Part shown: piece by piece, positions 8,984-17,888 of the stretch
Numbering within the stretch: position 1 is the first letter of the stretch
Layout of the letters: every line of letters begins with the position of its first letter
Origin: Flavobacterium shii
Lineage (GTDB): Bacteria; Bacteroidota; Bacteroidia; Flavobacteriales; Flavobacteriaceae
Assembly: GCF_025847235.1 (NCBI RefSeq)
Contig: NZ_JAOZEW010000017.1
Coordinates: 62,001 to 126,000, forward strand
Direction: 5' to 3'
Length of the DNA stretch: 64,000 nt
The notes under the pieces: model-generated
The model's input: the letters and a program-made list of their open reading frames with translations, nothing else
Databases searched by the model: none
Told to the model about the DNA's origin: nothing
Made by a program: the position numbers and the translations under genes

Positions 8984-10183
8984 ATGAAAATATTAATTTT
9001 AAATTCAGGAAGTTCTTCTATAAAATATCAGTTAATGAAAATGCCAGCCAACGAAGTAATTTGTTCTGGTATGATCGACAGAATTGGTTTAGAAAGTTCT
9101 AATGTGACTTATAAAACGAAAGATATTTCTTTTGAAGAGATTTTGCCAATAGCGACTCATAAAATTGGATTACAAAAAGTTGCCAGCTTACTTTTAAACG
9201 AAGAAACAGGGGTTATAAAAAGCACTTCCGAGATTAATGCGGTAGGACATCGTGTAGTACACGGTGGAAGTGAGTTTACCAAAACAGTTAAGATTGATGA
9301 AAAAGTAAAAGCCAAAATTAAACAACTTTTTGAACTTGCCCCATTGCATAATCCCGCAAATCTTGAAGGAATAAATGTTGCTGAAGAAATTTTTGATACC
9401 GCAGAACAGATTGCTGTTTTTGATACTGCTTTTCATCAAACCATACCGGTAGTAGCACATAAATATGCTATTCCGGACAAACTTTTGACTGAAAATAAAA
9501 TACGCATGTATGGTTTTCATGGAACAAGTCATAAATATGTTTCGGAAAACGCAATTAAATATTTAAAGAAACATACCGATACAAAGGGCAAAAACATCAT
9601 TACAATACATTTGGGTAATGGTTGTAGTATGACAGCGGTTAAAGATGGTAAGAGTATTGACCACACAATGGGATTTGCACCTGCTAATGGGTTAATCATG
9701 GGTACAAGATGTGGAGATATCGACCAATCGATAATTTTCTATATGAAAAACACCTTAAATTATTCATTAGATGAAATTAATATAATTCTCCAGAAACAAA
9801 GCGGAATGCTTGGTCTTACTGGTTTTAGTGATTTAAGAGATATTGAAGCTCACGCCGAAAATGGTAATAAAGAATGCCAATTGGCATTGGCAATGAACGC
9901 TTACAGAATAAAAAAATATATAGGTTCTTACACTGCTGTTTTAAACGGTTTGGATGCTATTGTTTTTACTGCTGGAATCGGTGAAAACTCATCTTACATG
10001 CGAAAATTAGTTTGTACAGATATGGAATATTTTGGAATTGAATTAGATGATGAAAAAAATCAGATTCGTTCTAAATCTAACCGTGAAATTAATACTGAAA
10101 CATCTAAAACTAAAATTTTAGTAATTCCCACCGATGAAGAATTTGAAATTGCTAATCAGGTACATCACTTGCTTAAAAACTAA
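8984..10183 (+). CDS. ackA: Acetate kinase
   Basis: This 399-aa protein of the ASKHA superfamily converts acetyl phosphate plus ADP to acetate plus ATP. Visible motifs are the N-terminal LNSGSSSIKYQL, GHRVVHGG, FDTAFHQTIP, YGFHGTSHKYV, HLGNGCSMTAVKDGKSIDHTMGF, GTRCGDID and FTAGIGENS. Length is normal. It forms an operon-like pair with pta and is closed by a strong terminator immediately downstream. Confidence 0.98.
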   Translation: MKILILNSGSSSIKYQLMKMPANEVICSGMIDRIGLESSNVTYKTKDISFEEILPIATHKIGLQKVASLLLNEETGVIKSTSEINAVGHRVVHGGSEFTKTVKIDEKVKAKIKQLFELAPLHNPANLEGINVAEEIFDTAEQIAVFDTAFHQTIPVVAHKYAIPDKLLTENKIRMYGFHGTSHKYVSENAIKYLKKHTDTKGKNIITIHLGNGCSMTAVKDGKSIDHTMGFAPANGLIMGTRCGDIDQSIIFYMKNTLNYSLDEINIILQKQSGMLGLTGFSDLRDIEAHAENGNKECQLALAMNAYRIKKYIGSYTAVLNGLDAIVFTAGIGENSSYMRKLVCTDMEYFGIELDDEKNQIRSKSNREINTETSKTKILVIPTDEEFEIANQVHHLLKN

Positions 10184-10200
10184 AGATAATCAGTTATTTT

Positions 10201-10239
10201 GTATAAAAAAAGCTTCTCGATGAGAAGCTTTTTTTATAC
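10201..10239. terminator. Strong intrinsic terminator after ackA
   Basis: Perfect 18-nt arms (GTATAAAAAAAGCTTCTC and its complement) close a 3-nt loop, and a seven-T tract lies within the 3' arm. It sits 17 nt after the ackA stop and insulates pta-ackA from the regulator gene. Confidence 0.9.
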
Positions 10240-10260
10240 GCAAAATTGAATAAATGTGAT

Positions 10261-10268
10261 TATATTTG
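10261..10268 (+). promoter_or_regulatory. Probable -7 element of the PUL 1 regulator
   Basis: TATATTTG is an exact TAnnTTTG. No TTG lies at the normal spacing upstream. A transcript from here would begin at about 10275, which rules out the upstream TTG at 10266 and supports the TTG at 10287 as start. Confidence 0.5.
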
Positions 10269-10286
10269 GAGACAAATACCAACACT

Positions 10287-13031
10287 TTGAAATCAAGTCT
10301 TCTTAAAACTATTTTTCTCTTTTTTATAGCGTTACATGTTCATTCACAAGAGTTACTTCCTTTTGTAGAAAACTATAATAAATCCAATTACGAAGGAGAT
10401 AATCAAATCTGGAGCATTGCTCAGGGAAATGATAATGCAATGTATTTTGCAAATAATCATTATTTAGTACGTTACGATGGTGTTGTTTGGGAGAAATATA
10501 CATTACCAAACAAAACTATTATTCGCTCGATTATGGTCGATGGCGATAAGATTTATTCTGGTTCATATAAAGAGTTTGGATATTGGTATAGAGAAGATGG
10601 AAAGATGAAATACATTTCTATTTCTAAAAATAGAAGGGTATTTGATGAAAATGAAAATGAGGAAGTATGGAAGATTTTTAAATTCAATGGGTTAATCTAC
10701 TTTCAATCATTTAATCAAATTTTTGTTTATGATGGAAAAAAAATCAAGAAGACAAAACTCCCATTTTTAATATCTTATTGTTTTATTGTTAATAACCAAT
10801 TGCTTGTAGCTTCTGTTGAGAATGGTGTTTTTGTTATAAAAGGAGATAGGTTAAGTAGCGTAAAAGGTTGGGGTGCCTTAAAGAATAATGTTATTCATGC
10901 CATCGAAAAACACCAAGGTAAAATTTATTTTTTCACACATAAGAATGGGATTTTTGTTGAGGAAAAAGGTATTGTTACTGCTTGGAATAATCCACTGAAT
11001 GGCATTTTAAAAAATGCAAATATAAATGTTGCCCGTTTTTTAAAAGACAATAAGCTCATAATTGGAACTGCGGGAGAGGGTGTTTATATGTTTGACTTTA
11101 ACGATGATTCTTTTAAGAATATCAATAGAAAAAATGTATTAATGAATAACTCTATTCTGAGTATTGGTCTGGATAAAGAAGATGATTTATGGTTGGGCTT
11201 GGATAACGGAATTGCACATATAGAAGTTACTTCACCAGTTTCTATTTTTTATGATAATTCGGGAGTTTTAGGATCCGTTTATTCAGTTGTAAATATTGAT
11301 AAAGGATATTTAATGGCGTCTAATCATGGAGTTTTTAAATATGAGGATAAAAAACTTTCACTTATTCCTAAAAGTCAGGGACAAGCCTGGAGCATATGTA
11401 AGGTTGACAATAGATATTTTATAGGTCATAATGAAGGAACTTTTATTTATGAAAACGGACAGTTCTCTAAACTAAATAACACAAACGGTGGCTGGAATTT
11501 AACCAAAAGTAGTATTAGCAATACCTATTTTCAGGCTACATATAGTGGAGTTGTGGTATATAAGGATATTAATAATCTTGAGCAAAAGGTAATTTTGAAG
11601 GGATTGAAGAAGCCTATAAAATATGTTGCTCAGAACAAGAAGAATGAAGTTTGGGCTGCAGATAATTATAGAGGTTTGTATAGGATTTTATACAACGATA
11701 ATTATGAGACTAAGCAAGTAGAAAATGTTGCACAGCATAGTAAAATCGAGAATGATTTTGGTGTGAAAATATTTGAATTTAGAAATGAAATTCTCTTTTT
11801 GATTAATAAAACATGGTATACCTATAATTCGATTGCCAATCAATTGGAAAAGAACGAATTGTTTAATACTAATTTTAAGAATATTTCTGATGTAGCTGCT
11901 ATCGACGAAAGTCATTTTATATTATTACAAGACGGACTTTTATATCATATTTATGCAAATGGTAATAAATTTATCTGGAATAGTATTCAGGAGAAATATT
12001 ATAAAGGTAAAATCATTAATGATAATCTGAATATATTTAAAAATAAAAATAATTATTTATTAAACCTGGATGATGGTTTTGTCTCTTTTCAGATAAAAGA
12101 CATTAATAAACAAAAGATAGATATAAAGGTAGAAGCTTTTAATAATGAAAATTTAATTCAGAATAATGCTAAAATAAATTATAATTCTGAATTAAAAATA
12201 AATGCAATCTCTGGATTATTTGGAGCAACAAAACCTAATTTATTTTATAAAATAAATAATGAGAACGGTTTTAAATCTATAAAAGATGGTTTGATTGTTT
12301 TAAATAATTTAAACAGCGGTTCCCATGATGTAGAAATATACAATCATGATGGTTTGAATTATAGCAAAATTGCAAATTTTGAATTCGTTGTGGCAAAACC
12401 ATGGTATCTTTCTTCTTGGATGCTTTTATTGTATCTATGCTTTATCGCTGTAGTTTTATATATCTATTATAAGTGGAATAATATACGTTATCTACAAAAA
12501 CTGGAATTACGTGAAGAAGAATTAAGACATCAGAAGGAAATTCTGGAAATGGAATTGAAAGCCGAAAACGATTTGAATAGCCAAGAGTATGAAAAACATA
12601 TTCTTGAACTTGAATTGCAGACAAAATCTTCTGAGGTTGCAGGCAAATCACTTTCGATTGCCAAACAAAGTGAAATGATAGAGAATATTCAATCTATTTT
12701 AGATTCAGAAACGGATTTCAATAAGCTTAAGAGTGAAATAAAGAAAGCTATAAAAATTAATGCTGTAAACAAGCATGAATGGCAGACTTTTGAAACTAAC
12801 CTGAGCCAGATACACAATGAGTTTATTACAAATCTTTCTCAAAAGTTTCCTAATCTGACTCCAAAGGATATTAAGCTTTGTATTTATCTAAAAATGAATC
12901 TTTCCTCAAAAGAGATTGCACCTTTAATGAATATTTCATTTAGAGGAGTAGAGCTACATCGTTATAGATTAAGAAAGAAATTGAATCTTGTACAGGATGA
13001 AAACCTTTCCAATTTTTTATTAAACATATAA
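10287..13031 (+). CDS. Transmembrane propeller sensor with LuxR-type HTH, PUL 1 regulator
   Basis: The protein is 914 aa from the TTG at 10287. This start gives a signal peptide of about 21 residues (LLKTIFLFFIALHVHSQ); no ATG lies nearby. A large periplasmic beta-propeller of two-component-propeller type follows (roughly residues 25-580, repeats such as IWSIAQGNDNAMYFANN). Then come a Y_Y_Y-like beta-sandwich (about 610-700), one membrane helix (about 708-732), a cytosolic coiled coil (about 735-800) and a C-terminal LuxR-like HTH (LTPKDIKLCIYLKMNLSSKEIAPLMN, about 857-902). There is no histidine kinase or receiver, so it is a one-component relay from glycan binding to DNA. Its position before susCD suggests it activates PUL 1 (inference). 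Confidence 0.85.
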   Translation: MKSSLLKTIFLFFIALHVHSQELLPFVENYNKSNYEGDNQIWSIAQGNDNAMYFANNHYLVRYDGVVWEKYTLPNKTIIRSIMVDGDKIYSGSYKEFGYWYREDGKMKYISISKNRRVFDENENEEVWKIFKFNGLIYFQSFNQIFVYDGKKIKKTKLPFLISYCFIVNNQLLVASVENGVFVIKGDRLSSVKGWGALKNNVIHAIEKHQGKIYFFTHKNGIFVEEKGIVTAWNNPLNGILKNANINVARFLKDNKLIIGTAGEGVYMFDFNDDSFKNINRKNVLMNNSILSIGLDKEDDLWLGLDNGIAHIEVTSPVSIFYDNSGVLGSVYSVVNIDKGYLMASNHGVFKYEDKKLSLIPKSQGQAWSICKVDNRYFIGHNEGTFIYENGQFSKLNNTNGGWNLTKSSISNTYFQATYSGVVVYKDINNLEQKVILKGLKKPIKYVAQNKKNEVWAADNYRGLYRILYNDNYETKQVENVAQHSKIENDFGVKIFEFRNEILFLINKTWYTYNSIANQLEKNELFNTNFKNISDVAAIDESHFILLQDGLLYHIYANGNKFIWNSIQEKYYKGKIINDNLNIFKNKNNYLLNLDDGFVSFQIKDINKQKIDIKVEAFNNENLIQNNAKINYNSELKINAISGLFGATKPNLFYKINNENGFKSIKDGLIVLNNLNSGSHDVEIYNHDGLNYSKIANFEFVVAKPWYLSSWMLLLYLCFIAVVLYIYYKWNNIRYLQKLELREEELRHQKEILEMELKAENDLNSQEYEKHILELELQTKSSEVAGKSLSIAKQSEMIENIQSILDSETDFNKLKSEIKKAIKINAVNKHEWQTFETNLSQIHNEFITNLSQKFPNLTPKDIKLCIYLKMNLSSKEIAPLMNISFRGVELHRYRLRKKLNLVQDENLSNFLLNI

Positions 13032-13101
13032 AATATTCTAAATTTTTAAGGATAATATATTATTTAATAAGTTTTTTTATCATATCACAACACATCATTA
13101 C

Positions 13102-13118
13102 TACATCATCCTGATGTA
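13102..13118. promoter_or_regulatory. Palindrome TACATCA-TCC-TGATGTA upstream of susC
   Basis: Perfect 7-bp arms surround a 3-nt centre. The right arm begins an imperfect direct repeat, TGATGTA-TCA-GTA-TA, that recurs at 13185-13202. It is a candidate binding site for the adjacent LuxR-type regulator. Confidence 0.45.
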
Positions 13119-13214
13119 ATCAAGTACTACAATTAGTCTCTTATTTACTTAAAATCATTGATTTAACACCTTGTACTAATGGTTTGATGTATTCATGTAG
13201 TATTTCTATTTAAC

Positions 13215-13244
13215 GTACTATAACGTTGTAATTATCTAAGTTTG
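13215..13244 (+). promoter_or_regulatory. susC promoter with activator-like site
   Basis: TAAGTTTG (13237-13244) is an exact TAnnTTTG and puts the start site about 23 nt before the susC ATG. No TTG lies 17-23 nt upstream. GTACTATAACGTTGTA (13215-13230) lies there instead, as expected for an activator-dependent promoter. A near copy lies upstream of the GH13 gene at 50205. Confidence 0.5.
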
Positions 13245-13273
13245 GCGAACTAACTTTAACAAATTATTAATAT

Positions 13274-16200
13274 ATGAGAAATCTTATTTTTAGCTTATTA
13301 GCGCTCATTTTGCTTCCAGCCTATATGTCTGGACAAGTAATTAAAGGTAAGGTTTTGGATTCACAGGGTATGGCAATTCCAGGGACAATTGTTTCTGCCA
13401 CTGAATCTAGAACTTCAACTGACACAGATTTTGATGGTAATTTTCAAATTAACGCCAAAGTAGGTGAAACATTAAAAATTAGCATGGTTGGTTTTGAAGC
13501 TGTTACAATAAAAGCAACTTCAACTCCAATGAGTATTGTTTTAAAAGAATCTCAAGACACAGCTTTAAAAGAAGTTGTAGTTATTGGATATGGAACAAGA
13601 AAGAAAATTGATAATACTTCGGCAATTACTTCTATAAAAGCAGAAGAGATTACAAAAACGAAAGTATTAAATGCTTCACAAGCTATACAAGGTAAAGCTG
13701 CTGGGGTCCAGGTTATTTCGTCAGATTTACCAGGAAGTACACCTTCTGTTGTTATTAGAGGTTTAGGTACTGCATTGGGAGGAAGATCTCCATTATATAT
13801 TGTTGATGGTATGCCTACTGATAATATCAATAATATTAATACGAACGATATTACTTCATATGAAATATTAAAGGATGCATCTTCTTTGGCTATTTATGGT
13901 ACAAGAGCAGCAAATGGGGTAATAATCATTACTACTAAAAAGGGAAAAGGAGATAAAGTTTCTGTAGAAATTGAAAGTTTTACAGGAACGAGATCACCTC
14001 TTAAAAAAGTAAAAATGGCTAACAGTGCTCAATACGCTGCTTATTCAAATGTTGCTTTAGGAACTAATAAATTTGCAACAAATCAACCTGTAAATACAGA
14101 TTGGTTTGATGAAATTACAAGAACAGGATCTTATACTCAGAATAATATTTCTATTTCTGGTGCTTCAGAGAATGTTAAGTACTTTTTTAGTGCAGGTAAC
14201 TATCAGGAAAAAGCAATTTTAAATGGTTTAGATTATAGTCGTACTAACTTTAGAAATAATAATGAATATAAAATTTCTAAGAAAGTAACATTAAACCAAA
14301 ATTTTAGTTTCACTTCGGCTAATTCTTCACCAAAACCATTAAGTGCTTTTACTAACGCATATAAGCAAGCGCCAATTATTCCAGTTTATTTTTCTAATGG
14401 TAAATATGGAGTTCCTTTTGTAGATGGTGCTGGTGTGGCAAGCCCAAATGGTAATTCGATAAATAATGTTGGAAATCCCGTAGCTCAATTAGATTTTTAT
14501 GATGAGCAACAAAGAAGTATTACTTTACAAGGAGGTTTAAAATTAGATTATGATATTATTAAAGGATTAAAATTCACATCACAATTTAACGGAGAATATT
14601 ATTCTTGGAAACAATATAACTATGATGATACTAAAAACATCTGGTTAGCTGCAAATCCAACTCGTCGTGAACAAGATTATTTATCTACATCAAATGTCAA
14701 TTTATTGACAAGAGGTAGAGAACAATATTTTAATTGGAATTTATCTAACTACTTAACATATAATAAAGTTTTTGGAAATATTCATGATATAGAACTTACT
14801 GCGGGTATTGAAACATCTGTAAAAGGACCTAGAGAAAAATTAACTATTGCTAGAAAAAATGTAAGTCCAGATTCTAATTATTGGTCTTTATATGACTCAA
14901 AAGAAGGGCGTGGGGTTGAGTATGTTGGAACTGTAACTAGTTTATACGATGTAACATTTAATGAAAGTAAACTAGCTTCTTATTTTGGTAGATTTCAATA
15001 TAAATTGATGGATAGATATTTGTTAACTGGAACAATTAGACGTGACGGATCTTCAAATTTTGCTAAAGATTATCGTTGGGGAACTTTCCCATCACTTGGT
15101 TTAGGTTGGATCATGACCAAAGAAAGCTTTTTGAAAGATATAAAAGGTGTGGATTTGATAAAATTAAGAGGTAGTTGGGGTAAATTAGGTAACCAAAACG
15201 TGCCATTAAATAACCAAGCTTATGCTTCTGGACTTAATAGTTATTTAGGAGGCTCAATATTAAATGAAGGTACAAGCATTACTTCTCAAATAGACCCTAG
15301 TTTAACATGGGAAATTACAGAAGAACTTTCTGCAGGTATTGATTTTGAATTATTAGGAAACAGATTGAAAGGAACGTTTGATGTTTATGACAAAACGACT
15401 AACAATGTTATTTTAAATGTAAAACCATTTCCTACTTCTGGTATTGTTGTAGCATCACCTTCTCATGTTGGTGAAGTTTCAAATAAAGGATATGAAATTT
15501 CTTTACGTTGGGATGATAAAATTACTGATAAATTAAGCTATTGGGTTGGAGGTAATTACTCTCATAATCAAAATAAACTTACAGGTTTAAAAGACGTATC
15601 GTTATCACAAGTAATTGGAGGTAATTTAGGTAATGGTATAGATACTAAATTATTGTATAATAATTCTGTTGGTCAGCCATTAGGAAGTTTTTACCTTTAT
15701 GAATATGCAGGTATAGACCAATCAAATGGAAATATGTTGTATTATACTGCTTCTGGTCAAAAAGTGACTCAGGATCTTTTATCTGCAACAAATGATAAAA
15801 AATATTCAGGTTCAATTTTACCAACTTCTAATTATGGTGTTTCTGTTGGTGTAAATTACAATAACTTCGATTTATCAGTTGATGGATATGGTACTGGAGG
15901 TGCAAAAGTGTACAACGGTAAAAAAGCACAACATTTTGGAGGTGAAAATATAGAAGCTTCAGCTACAAATGATTATTGGAGCCCAACTAATACAACGTCT
16001 TTAAATCCTAAACCATTTAGTACAACTCCTGTAGCTTCTACTTATTATATGGAGTCTGGGGATTTCTTTAGAATCAATAATATTACTTTAGGTTACAAAC
16101 TTCCTCTTAAAGAAGATCAGTTTATTAGCTCTTGTAGATTATATATAAATGCAATCAATCCATTCATCACTCAAAAATTCTCTGGTTTTTCTCCAGAATT

Positions 16201-16297
16201 AAATGGCGATGGTAATCCTTACGGAAATCAAGGAGTTGAGCTTGATGCTTATCCAGCGTTGCGATCATTTGTTGTAGGTGCTAATTTAAAATTTTAA
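13274..16297 (+). CDS. SusC/RagA family TonB-dependent outer-membrane glycan transporter
   Basis: This 1007-aa protein has a signal peptide (LLALILLPAYMSGQ), an N-terminal carboxypeptidase-regulatory-like domain (about 20-95), and the SusC linker and plug beginning KEVVVIGYGTRKKIDNTSAI. A C-terminal barrel of about 800 residues ends in a terminal aromatic-basic strand (FVVGANLKF). It imports oligosaccharides across the outer membrane using TonB energy, with SusD as lid. susD begins 4 nt after its stop, so the two are translationally linked. With no known SusC of matching specificity to compare, the glycan is inferred only from the downstream enzymes. Confidence 0.95.
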   Translation: MRNLIFSLLALILLPAYMSGQVIKGKVLDSQGMAIPGTIVSATESRTSTDTDFDGNFQINAKVGETLKISMVGFEAVTIKATSTPMSIVLKESQDTALKEVVVIGYGTRKKIDNTSAITSIKAEEITKTKVLNASQAIQGKAAGVQVISSDLPGSTPSVVIRGLGTALGGRSPLYIVDGMPTDNINNINTNDITSYEILKDASSLAIYGTRAANGVIIITTKKGKGDKVSVEIESFTGTRSPLKKVKMANSAQYAAYSNVALGTNKFATNQPVNTDWFDEITRTGSYTQNNISISGASENVKYFFSAGNYQEKAILNGLDYSRTNFRNNNEYKISKKVTLNQNFSFTSANSSPKPLSAFTNAYKQAPIIPVYFSNGKYGVPFVDGAGVASPNGNSINNVGNPVAQLDFYDEQQRSITLQGGLKLDYDIIKGLKFTSQFNGEYYSWKQYNYDDTKNIWLAANPTRREQDYLSTSNVNLLTRGREQYFNWNLSNYLTYNKVFGNIHDIELTAGIETSVKGPREKLTIARKNVSPDSNYWSLYDSKEGRGVEYVGTVTSLYDVTFNESKLASYFGRFQYKLMDRYLLTGTIRRDGSSNFAKDYRWGTFPSLGLGWIMTKESFLKDIKGVDLIKLRGSWGKLGNQNVPLNNQAYASGLNSYLGGSILNEGTSITSQIDPSLTWEITEELSAGIDFELLGNRLKGTFDVYDKTTNNVILNVKPFPTSGIVVASPSHVGEVSNKGYEISLRWDDKITDKLSYWVGGNYSHNQNKLTGLKDVSLSQVIGGNLGNGIDTKLLYNNSVGQPLGSFYLYEYAGIDQSNGNMLYYTASGQKVTQDLLSATNDKKYSGSILPTSNYGVSVGVNYNNFDLSVDGYGTGGAKVYNGKKAQHFGGENIEASATNDYWSPTNTTSLNPKPFSTTPVASTYYMESGDFFRINNITLGYKLPLKEDQFISSCRLYINAINPFITQKFSGFSPELNGDGNPYGNQGVELDAYPALRSFVVGANLKF

Positions 16298-16301
16298 TAT
16301 T

Positions 16302-17816
16302 ATGAAAAAGATATATATATCCATGTTTGTGTTGTCAGCATTTTTCTTTTCCGGATGTGCAGATGATTACTTAGATGTTAAGCAAACTGAAACTGTTTCT
16401 ACAGATGATATCGAATTGTTTAACAATGATAATGGAGCAAAAACATTTGTAACTGCAATTTATAGCAAGTTTTTAGATTGGGATATGAGCTCATTTGGTT
16501 GGATCGGATTGGCTAGTATAACATCCGATGATGCCGATAAAGGTTCTACACCAAGTGATGTAGGTACAGATAAAGATGTTTTGGATGCATTAACTTATAA
16601 TTCATCAAATCCTTCTGCTGAAAGTACATTCAATGCTAATTATGATGGAATAAACAGATGTAATCAAGCTTTGGCTATTCTTCCTAAACTAAGTAAAGCA
16701 GATCCTGCTTTGAGAGAGAGATTAATGGGAGAAGCAAAATTTTTAAGAGCCTTCATGTACTTTACTTTGGTTAAATGTTATGGAGGAGTGCCTATTGTAG
16801 ATCATTTGTCCAGTATTCCATTATCTGCAGAAGATAAAGCAATGCAGTTAACTCGTAAAACTGCTGCAGAGGTTTATGCTTTTATTGAAAAAGATTTGAA
16901 TGATGCAATAGCAATATTGCCAAACAAATCAGCATATTCTTCAGATGAAAAAGCTAGAGCGTCAAAAGGTGCTGCTTATGCTTTATTGGCAAAAGTAAAT
17001 TTGTACCAAAAAAATTGGCAAAAAGTAGTAGACAACTGTAATCTGGTTACAGGTTATATTATTGTTTCGGATTATGCTAAAATGTTCAGATTAGAAGGAG
17101 AGAATGATGCCGAATCTATTTTTGAAATAAATGGTGTTGGTTCAGTACCTGTTAGAGGAATACAAGGATATTCTAATACTCAGGGAGTACGTGATTCATT
17201 TGGTTGGGGTTTTAATCAGCCTTCTAAAAGTTTATTAAATGCTTATGAACCAGATGATGTAAGAAAAGACGCAACTATCATTTTTAGAGGTACAACTTTA
17301 TATGATGGTAGAGAAATTCCGCAGATATATACAGAGGATGATAAAGGTAATAAAGTGGTAGATACTACTGTTAACCCAAGATACAACTTTAAAGCATATT
17401 CTTCTGCTTATACAGATGCTTGGGAAACAAATGCTAATATTAAGTATTTGAGATATGCCGAAGTATTACTAATGAAAGCAGAAGCATTAAATGAATTAGG
17501 GCAAACTTCTGAAGCTATTCCTTTATTGAACCAAATCAGACATAGAGCTGGATTAGGTGATACACCTGCAGTAGGTCAAAATGATGTTAGAAAAGCAATC
17601 TGGAAAGAAAGAAGAGTTGAATTGGCTTTTGAGTTTGATAGATTTTTTGATCTAGTTAGAACAGGACAAGCTAAGGATGCTTTTGCTGCAGATAAAAATG
17701 ATGTTTTCCCTAACGGAAGAGTATTTACAGTAGGGAAAAATGAATTATTTCCTATACCAGATTCATTTATTAGATTATCACAAGGGATGTCACAACAAAA
17801 CCCTAATTATAACTAA
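16302..17816 (+). CDS. SusD/RagB family surface glycan-binding lipoprotein
   Basis: This 504-aa protein starts with a lipoprotein signal ending in FFFSGCADD; the Cys at residue 19 is the lipidation site. It has the SusD helical fold with TPR-like helices (GEAKFLRAFMYFTLVKCYGGVP, about 145-166). It closes with the typical SusD end (RHRAGL, IWKERRVELAFEFDRFFDLVRTG, LFPIPDSFIRLSQGMSQQNPNY). It caps the SusC barrel and captures glycan at the cell surface. susC is 4 nt upstream. Its stop is followed within 12 nt by a perfect hairpin. Confidence 0.95.
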   Translation: MKKIYISMFVLSAFFFSGCADDYLDVKQTETVSTDDIELFNNDNGAKTFVTAIYSKFLDWDMSSFGWIGLASITSDDADKGSTPSDVGTDKDVLDALTYNSSNPSAESTFNANYDGINRCNQALAILPKLSKADPALRERLMGEAKFLRAFMYFTLVKCYGGVPIVDHLSSIPLSAEDKAMQLTRKTAAEVYAFIEKDLNDAIAILPNKSAYSSDEKARASKGAAYALLAKVNLYQKNWQKVVDNCNLVTGYIIVSDYAKMFRLEGENDAESIFEINGVGSVPVRGIQGYSNTQGVRDSFGWGFNQPSKSLLNAYEPDDVRKDATIIFRGTTLYDGREIPQIYTEDDKGNKVVDTTVNPRYNFKAYSSAYTDAWETNANIKYLRYAEVLLMKAEALNELGQTSEAIPLLNQIRHRAGLGDTPAVGQNDVRKAIWKERRVELAFEFDRFFDLVRTGQAKDAFAADKNDVFPNGRVFTVGKNELFPIPDSFIRLSQGMSQQNPNYN

Positions 17817-17828
17817 TTAAAATACCTA

Positions 17829-17861
17829 AATCACTTCCTCCTTATTTTGGAGGAAGTGATT
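17829..17861. other. Intercistronic hairpin between susD and the GH144-type gene
   Basis: Perfect 13-bp arms (AATCACTTCCTCC and its complement) enclose a 7-nt loop. No T-run follows on either strand, so a processing or 3'-end-stabilising stem is more likely than a full terminator. It could make susCD mRNA more abundant than that of the enzymes. Confidence 0.7.
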
Positions 17862-17888
17862 ATTTACAAATTGTATAAAAATCTCAAA

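Noticed and set aside
17847..17888. Upstream TTG start for the GH144-type gene
   Set aside because: The TTG is part of the intercistronic hairpin; the ATG at 17889 gives a proper lipoprotein signal.
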